From: Planctomycetota bacterium | GTDB taxonomy: Bacteria; Planctomycetota; Phycisphaerae; WQYP01 | Length of the DNA: 64,000 nt | Assembly: GCA_021809365.1 (NCBI GenBank) | Contig: JAKBAC010000001.1 | Span: 1 to 64,000, forward strand | Reading direction: 5' to 3' | Shown here: positions 59,315-64,000 of the stretch, piece by piece | Position numbering within the stretch: the first letter of the stretch is position 1 | Layout: the number at the start of each line of letters is the position of its first letter | The notes under the pieces: model-generated | What the model was told of the DNA's origin: nothing | The model's database searches: none | The model's input: only the letters and a program-made list of their open reading frames with translations | Program-made: the position numbers and the translations under genes

Positions 59315-60478
59315 TCAGCGCATGGCCGTGACGGTATTTTCAAGAATAGTCAGTAATGCGCGGGCGGAATGTTCCCAGGTGAATTGCGTGCTGCGCTGCA
59401 GGCCCTTTTGGCGCAGCTGCCGACGGAATTCAGGGTCATCCACCAGAGAGTTCATTGCGTCCGCCATGGATGGCGTTTCATCATGTGAAAAATAGAGCGC
59501 CGCATCGCCGGCCAGTTCCCGCAGCGACATCATATCACTGCACGCCACGGCGCATCCGCAGGCCATCGCCTCCAGCACGGATAATCCAAAGCCTTCAAAA
59601 CTTGATCCGCAGCAGGTCAGCAGGGCGTCCCGATAAAGCTGCGCCAAAACTGGATCGGTTGGAGACTCAATAAACTTCACGCGATCCATATACTTCGACG
59701 CACCAATCTGGTGATAAATCGCCGTCTGATTCCATTGATTCCGCCCGGTGAAGATGACCTGTATCCGTCGATGATCGTCAAGGACCCGCTCCATGGCCCG
59801 CCACACCCGTTGATAATTACGCCGTGGAATATCGGATCCCACCAGCAATATATATGGCCGATCCGTCTGAAACTCGGCCACCAGCCGCGCATGGATCGCC
59901 GCATCCGTTTCGGCTGTAAAAGTCGGATTGATCCCGTTATGTATCACATCCACGCGTTCCGGCGGAATGCCGTAAAGAGCGATGATGTCATCCCGTGTTT
60001 GCCGGGATACCGCTATGGTATGGCTGGCCCGTTGTACCGCACTTCGATGAATGGCGCGCTGCTTGGCCGCCTCATGCGTGCGCCGCACACGCGGATCAAG
60101 TTCACACGATAAATCATGAATTGTATGAACCATCGGCACGCTGGACCACCGCGGCAGCCACGCCGAAAAACTATGCAGCACTTCCCACGGCTCGCGCCGG
60201 CCGGGGCGGGGGGTATTGGGACTTAACAACCCTTCAATGCGTTCCATGGTGGAGAATCGCCGCTCCGGATGGATCCCGACAATCTGAAAATTTTCAGGCA
60301 ATGCGTCGATGAAACTGGAGTCGTAATCCCGCAGATAGGGCAAATGATTTTCCAGCAGCAGAAAAAACAGGCTGTTCGATGCCAGTTGCGTCCATTGTCC
60401 GACAATGTTCCGCGCCTGTTGTTCAATTCCCGTAACTTGCCGGGTGACCAGTGGCGTGGCGTGAATCGCAATTTTCAC
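59315..60478 (-). CDS. GT4-family glycosyltransferase (GT-B fold)
   Basis: 387 residues. The GTG start at 60478 follows AAGGAGAG. Mannosyltransferase-like start (IHATPLVTRQVTGIEQQARNIV), central VDVIHNGINPTF, donor-domain start YILLVGSDIPRRNY and the EX7E motif in SSFEGFGLSVLEAMACGCAVACSD. Soluble or peripheral. Donor is a nucleotide sugar, probably GDP-mannose or UDP-glucose, but this is not determined. Another glycosyltransferase (61594) lies beyond clpP on the same strand. Confidence 0.87.
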   Translation of the reverse strand: MKIAIHATPLVTRQVTGIEQQARNIVGQWTQLASNSLFFLLLENHLPYLRDYDSSFIDALPENFQIVGIHPERRFSTMERIEGLLSPNTPRPGRREPWEVLHSFSAWLPRWSSVPMVHTIHDLSCELDPRVRRTHEAAKQRAIHRSAVQRASHTIAVSRQTRDDIIALYGIPPERVDVIHNGINPTFTAETDAAIHARLVAEFQTDRPYILLVGSDIPRRNYQRVWRAMERVLDDHRRIQVIFTGRNQWNQTAIYHQIGASKYMDRVKFIESPTDPVLAQLYRDALLTCCGSSFEGFGLSVLEAMACGCAVACSDMMSLRELAGDAALYFSHDETPSMADAMNSLVDDPEFRRQLRQKGLQRSTQFTWEHSARALLTILENTVTAMR

Positions 60479-60622
60479 AATCTCTCCTTAGCACCTGCGC
60501 CAATATTAATTCACCGTATTCACGAAGCCGCGCGGTGGAAACCCGCGGCCAATTGGCTGGCATGGCGGCGAAAACCCGACGTTCATCATGCACAGGCCAT
60601 CAGGCAATGTCACCAGACCCGA

Positions 60623-61345
60623 TCACGAGGGCCGCGCCATCTGACTTCGCGCAATGGCCTCCTTGGCGGCCCGGTCCGACTCCTCAAGCACCTCATCAAC
60701 GATGCCGTATGCCTTGGCTTCCTGCGCGTCAAAATATTTATCGCGTTCCTGATCCTCGGCCACCTTCTCGCGCGGCTGACCGGTCAATCGGGCAAGCAAA
60801 CTCGTGAGCGTCTCCTTGGTTTTGAGAATTTCCTCCGCCTGTATGGCGATATCCGCCGTCTGGCCATAGATCCCGCCGAAGGGCTGGTGGATCATCACTT
60901 TGGCGTGCGGCAGCGCGTAGCGCTTCCCCTTGGTGCCCGCCGCCAGTACCACCGCTCCGCCGCTCATGGCTTTTCCGACGCAAAACGTCGCCACATCGCA
61001 GCTTAAAAATTTCATCGTGTCATAAATCGCCAGCGTGTCATCCACGGCACCTCCCGGCGAATTGATATACAAATTAATGTCCTGATCTTTCCGGATGGAT
61101 TGCAGGTATAACAGCCGCATAATGACGCCGGTTGCCGACGCATGATCGATTTCACCAACCAGAAATACCACCCGGTTTTCCAGAAGCATCTCATCGACCG
61201 TCATCTGCCGCCAGCGCTGATACTCCGCGATACGCGGACGCATCGGAAGTTGGTCCGACGCATGGATCATATCCGGAGAGAATGCCGCCGCCGATCCCCC
61301 GGAAATCGGGGAAACCGACCGGCCCTTCGAATCAAAAAGTGTCAT
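60623..61345 (-). CDS. clpP: ATP-dependent Clp protease proteolytic subunit
   Basis: 240 residues from the ATG at 61345 (the frame opens at 61435). Serine protease with S128 (KAMSGGAVVLAAG), H153 (KVMIHQPFGG) and D202 (ERDKYFDAQEAKAYGIVDEV). The nucleophile context MSGGA differs from the common ASMGA. INSPGGAVDDTLAIYDTM is typical. N-terminal 40 residues are an extension or propeptide relative to E. coli ClpP (207). No clpX follows, unlike in many bacteria; possibly one of several ClpP paralogues. Confidence 0.9.
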   Translation of the reverse strand: MTLFDSKGRSVSPISGGSAAAFSPDMIHASDQLPMRPRIAEYQRWRQMTVDEMLLENRVVFLVGEIDHASATGVIMRLLYLQSIRKDQDINLYINSPGGAVDDTLAIYDTMKFLSCDVATFCVGKAMSGGAVVLAAGTKGKRYALPHAKVMIHQPFGGIYGQTADIAIQAEEILKTKETLTSLLARLTGQPREKVAEDQERDKYFDAQEAKAYGIVDEVLEESDRAAKEAIARSQMARPS

Positions 61346-61593
61346 GTCAAAACATCCAATACCATCAATACCATGCCAAACATCCAAGTGTTCCATCATA
61401 CGCGCCAAATCGCATCTCGGCCAGCCCTTACGCACCTCCGTCCGCGCCGGGGCTGTAACCCATTTCCAACACCCGACATCTCATTTTAGCCGCGGGCATG
61501 GTGCCCGCGCTCTGTCGCTGGAGTTGCCGCCTTTTCGCCCCCGCTTCTCCTTTGGCGTGAAGTACCGCGCCTGTTTTCCGCCAGCCCATGCGA

Positions 61594-62385
61594 TCAATGA
61601 TGCGGTGAATCATGTGTGGGGGAAAGTTCCTCTTCCGCATACAGCACGCTGTATTTCAACATCACGCCAATGGTGGTTTTGTAGCAGATCACCAGGCCGA
61701 AGCGCCCCTGTAAAAATCCACCACGTATAAGGTAGTATTTGAGAAAAGTTAAAGCCGGGTGAAGTATCAACTTGAGGAATGTGGCATGTTTCCCGCGCAA
61801 GCGCAGGCTCCTGGCCAGAATTGCGGCATGTTCCGCCATGCGCGGACCATCATTTATGTCCGCTTCAATGTACGGTGTCAGGCGATTGTGCAACAGGGGA
61901 GCTTTGAGCCTTTGCACGCTGAATCCCGGCTTGGGGCGGCGTATTTCCGGGGCGCTTCTTTCATCCCATTCAATTCGTTGGCGATGAAGCAGCCGGGCCT
62001 GATAATCCGGAGACCAACAGCGAACCCAGCGCCTCGCGATGAAGTTTTTTCGCGGCATTTCAAACATCGCGATGGATTGACATCGCGCTTCGGAAAGTGT
62101 TTCCATTTCAGCGGCCAATTCGACGGAGCATTCTTCGTCCGCGTCCAGGGCCAGTACCCACTCATGCCGACACTGCCCGACGGCAAATTGCCGCTGCTGG
62201 TTATAACCTGCCCAGGTGTGTTGCATGACCCGCGGTTTTGCCGCATGACCGCCGGCCACTTCGACGGTTGCGTCGGTGGATCCGCTGTCCACAACCACAA
62301 TGTCGTCACACCATGCCAGAGAATCCAGACATAGACCGATCTTGCCCGATTCATTCTTACAGATCACACACGCCGATATTTGCAT
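61594..62385 (-). CDS. GT2-family glycosyltransferase (WaaE/KdtX-like)
   Basis: 263 residues. GT-A fold: ISACVICKNESGKIGLCLDS, IVVVDSGSTDATVEVA, WVLALDADEECS (DxD-type metal site) and a C-terminal amphipathic region (TFLKLILHPALTFLKYYLIRGGFLQG). This pattern is that of WaaE-type lipopolysaccharide core beta-1,4-glucosyltransferases and related surface glycan enzymes. Acceptor not determined. Followed after about 250 nt by clpP. Confidence 0.88.
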   Translation of the reverse strand: MQISACVICKNESGKIGLCLDSLAWCDDIVVVDSGSTDATVEVAGGHAAKPRVMQHTWAGYNQQRQFAVGQCRHEWVLALDADEECSVELAAEMETLSEARCQSIAMFEMPRKNFIARRWVRCWSPDYQARLLHRQRIEWDERSAPEIRRPKPGFSVQRLKAPLLHNRLTPYIEADINDGPRMAEHAAILARSLRLRGKHATFLKLILHPALTFLKYYLIRGGFLQGRFGLVICYKTTIGVMLKYSVLYAEEELSPTHDSPHH

Positions 62386-62490
62386 GGCTCACACGTTAGC
62401 CGAAATCGCCCCACAGGGGAAGCATGACCCCGCCTTTGGCAGTTTGAGCGTGGCAATTTTTCCGGGCGAACGGCGGCGGCTATCGCCGCA

Positions 62491-64000
62491 CTACAGTTTC
62501 TCAATGGCAAAGGTACGCGCCGTATCCATCGCCTTATCCAACTGATGGACATCCTTGCCACCGGCCATGGCCATCTGGGGCCGACCGCCACCGGTGCCCC
62601 CGACAATGGGAGCAACGGCTTTAACCCAGTCGCCGGCGCTTATTTTTGTGACCAGTGAATCACTCACGGCGGCCACGAGATTCACCTTCGGCGGCAGTAA
62701 CACACCCTGATTGTCAGTTTCAGAAATAACGGATAGCAGCAACATCGCAAAAGGAGTGGAACCCAGCTTTTTCTTAAGGCCATCGACCAACGTTCGCAGC
62801 GTTGGAATATCGGCACCGGCAAGCTGCCCCACGATAAGACGGACATCACCCAATACGTGCGCTTCACCTGCAAGCCGGTCAATGGCAACATCCAGCGTGG
62901 TGGCGGCCTGGCCGGACGGGCGGCTCTTTGGCTGTTTTTTTATCATGTCCTGCACTTGCGCGGCGGCATTGAGCGCGCGGCGACGGGTAAGCAAGGGTAG
63001 AGTTGCATCACGACCCGCCTGTTGGAGTGAACCGGCCAGAGTTGCCAACTCATCAGCGCCGGCACGCATCACAGACGCCAGCAGCGATTCAACGTTTGCC
63101 GCCTTACGCCGGGCCTCTTTGGCCGCGGGACCCGTCACGGCCACGAGCCGCCGAATACCTTTGCTCACGGATTCCTCGGCGATAATGGAGAATTCTTCCA
63201 CATCGGTGCTGGTTGCAAGATGCGTTCCGCCGCAGAATTCGATGGAATGTTGCCGCCAGCGTGGGGCATCAGGCTGGGCCAGCAGCTCGGAAACCGGTAC
63301 GCCGATGCTGACCACCCGGACCATCGGCGGATACTTTTCACCAAACACCGCGCGCAGGGAATAAATTTTTCGTGCCTGCTCCAGCGGAACTGTTTGGGTA
63401 TACACCTGTAAGTTCTTGCCGATGGACTCATGAACCAGCGATTCGATTTTCTCCAGTTGCTTGTCATCGAGCGCTTTGGGCTGGGAAAAATCAAAGCGGA
63501 GTTTCTCCCCATCCACCAGCGAACCTTTCTGTTCCACATGATTACCCAATGTTTCACGCAATGCCCAATTGGCCAGATGGGTTGCGGTGTGATTTTTTTC
63601 AATGCGTTTGCGGGCCGAAAAAACTGAAGCGTTCGCGGAGTCTCCCCGTTGCAGCTTCCCGGTTTTCAGATGGCCGATATGCAGCACATAGCCGCCGATT
63701 TGCCGGGTGGCTTCCACAATAAATACCGCACCAGAGTCCGATCTGATTTCGCCCTGATCGCCGACCTGACCACCCATTTCAGCGTAAAAATTAGTTTTTT
63801 CAAGCAGGATCGCCAGCTTCCCGTCTTCATCGGCGGCCAGGGATTCCGCCAGGCGCTGGCCATCCCATATTGCCGCGATGCGTGTGCGAAGGGGCTTATG
63901 ATCATACTTGGCGGAATCGTCCGTGGGTTTAACATGCAACGCCGGTAATTCCGCGAGAATTTCCGGCGGCATATCCGTCAGTCCGGTCGCCGCGGTTTTG
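62491..64000 (-). CDS. alaS: alanyl-tRNA synthetase, C-terminal part (5' end beyond window)
   Basis: About 503 residues visible; the frame runs off the right edge. The editing (second additional) domain has HTATHLANW (HxxxH) and CGGTHLATSTDVEEF (CxxxH), which bind zinc and clear Ser/Gly-tRNA(Ala). The C-terminal DHHA1 domain ends GGTGGGRPQMAMAGG, as in AlaRS. The catalytic domain and most of the tRNA-binding region lie outside. Read-through of this part shows no damage. Confidence 0.95.
   Translation of the reverse strand, partial: KTAATGLTDMPPEILAELPALHVKPTDDSAKYDHKPLRTRIAAIWDGQRLAESLAADEDGKLAILLEKTNFYAEMGGQVGDQGEIRSDSGAVFIVEATRQIGGYVLHIGHLKTGKLQRGDSANASVFSARKRIEKNHTATHLANWALRETLGNHVEQKGSLVDGEKLRFDFSQPKALDDKQLEKIESLVHESIGKNLQVYTQTVPLEQARKIYSLRAVFGEKYPPMVRVVSIGVPVSELLAQPDAPRWRQHSIEFCGGTHLATSTDVEEFSIIAEESVSKGIRRLVAVTGPAAKEARRKAANVESLLASVMRAGADELATLAGSLQQAGRDATLPLLTRRRALNAAAQVQDMIKKQPKSRPSGQAATTLDVAIDRLAGEAHVLGDVRLIVGQLAGADIPTLRTLVDGLKKKLGSTPFAMLLLSVISETDNQGVLLPPKVNLVAAVSDSLVTKISAGDWVKAVAPIVGGTGGGRPQMAMAGGKDVHQLDKAMDTARTFAIEKL

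Noticed and set aside
60623..61345. ClpP as an inactive paralogue because of the unusual MSGGA context
   Set aside because: The serine, histidine and aspartate of the triad are all in place, so activity is expected.
1..64000. CRISPR arrays, rRNA genes, prophage or integrase genes
   Set aside because: No regular short repeats with spacers, no rRNA-like sequence, and no integrase or phage structural motifs were seen on reading.

Overview
The window is a dense, moderately GC-rich bacterial chromosome segment with about 50 genes. The content points to a Gram-negative bacterium: a tripartite RND efflux system with an outer-membrane channel, Lgt and LspA, and type II secretion/type IV pilus-like genes. 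It uses the MEP isoprenoid route (ispG) and an LL-diaminopimelate aminotransferase-type enzyme. Together with an enlarged Lgt and a hydrogenase-like complex, this suggests the PVC group, most likely a Planctomycetota (Phycisphaerae-like) genome. That placement is inference: there is no rRNA in the window and no search was run.

Layout. 1-10966 (+): tail of an unidentified gene, an HTH-EIIA(PTS) fusion, then a seven-gene operon for a membrane complex resembling hydrogenase-4 and complex I (two HyfB paralogues, HyfC, HyfE, HyfF, HyfG, and HyfI with a fused ferredoxin). HyfG has lost the nickel-binding cysteines, so this is an 'energy-converting hydrogenase-related' (Ehr-type) complex, not a hydrogenase. 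11089-12608 (-): an ABC-exporter remnant and an enlarged lgt. 12849-20370 (+): a run of dapL-like aminotransferase, GT87, folK, panC, ispG, ffh and tmk. 20388-23550 (-): nucleotide-sugar dehydrogenase, a tiny membrane protein, lspA and an exported glutathione peroxidase-like protein, then tRNA-Tyr. 24027-27517 (+): a YdiJ/GlpC-type flavin/FeS oxidoreductase and a thioredoxin. 27521-28814 (-): lexA and an upstream gene that overlaps it heavily. 29198-33439 (+): a secreted TPR protein, a PocR-GAF-SpoIIE phosphatase and nadD. 33464-40640 (-): thiG, thiS, lepA, a phosphotransferase, nnrD, pdhB and pdhA.

40641-44860 is an accessory island. It holds a six-CxxC zinc protein, a remnant of a type III restriction (Res) nuclease domain in apparently non-coding DNA, and an intact type II restriction-modification system (methyltransferase, PD-(D/E)xK endonuclease and XRE controller). 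44861-51330 (-) is a compact pseudopilin/GspF/GspE operon in which a gspF-plus-pseudopilin unit has been tandemly duplicated and one pseudopilin copy is reduced to 49 codons. 51487-57256 (-) is a metal-type RND efflux operon (outer-membrane factor, adaptor, pump). Its upstream region carries a 170-bp palindromic element with 18-bp terminal inverted repeats; a related single end lies near 22.7 kb. 57748-64000 holds comM, two glycosyltransferases, clpP and the 3' part of alaS.

The best candidates for something unusual are the cysteine-less Ehr complex with its PTS-like regulator, the palindromic repeat family, the duplicated pseudopilin cluster, the decayed defence genes beside a live restriction-modification system, and the lexA overlap.
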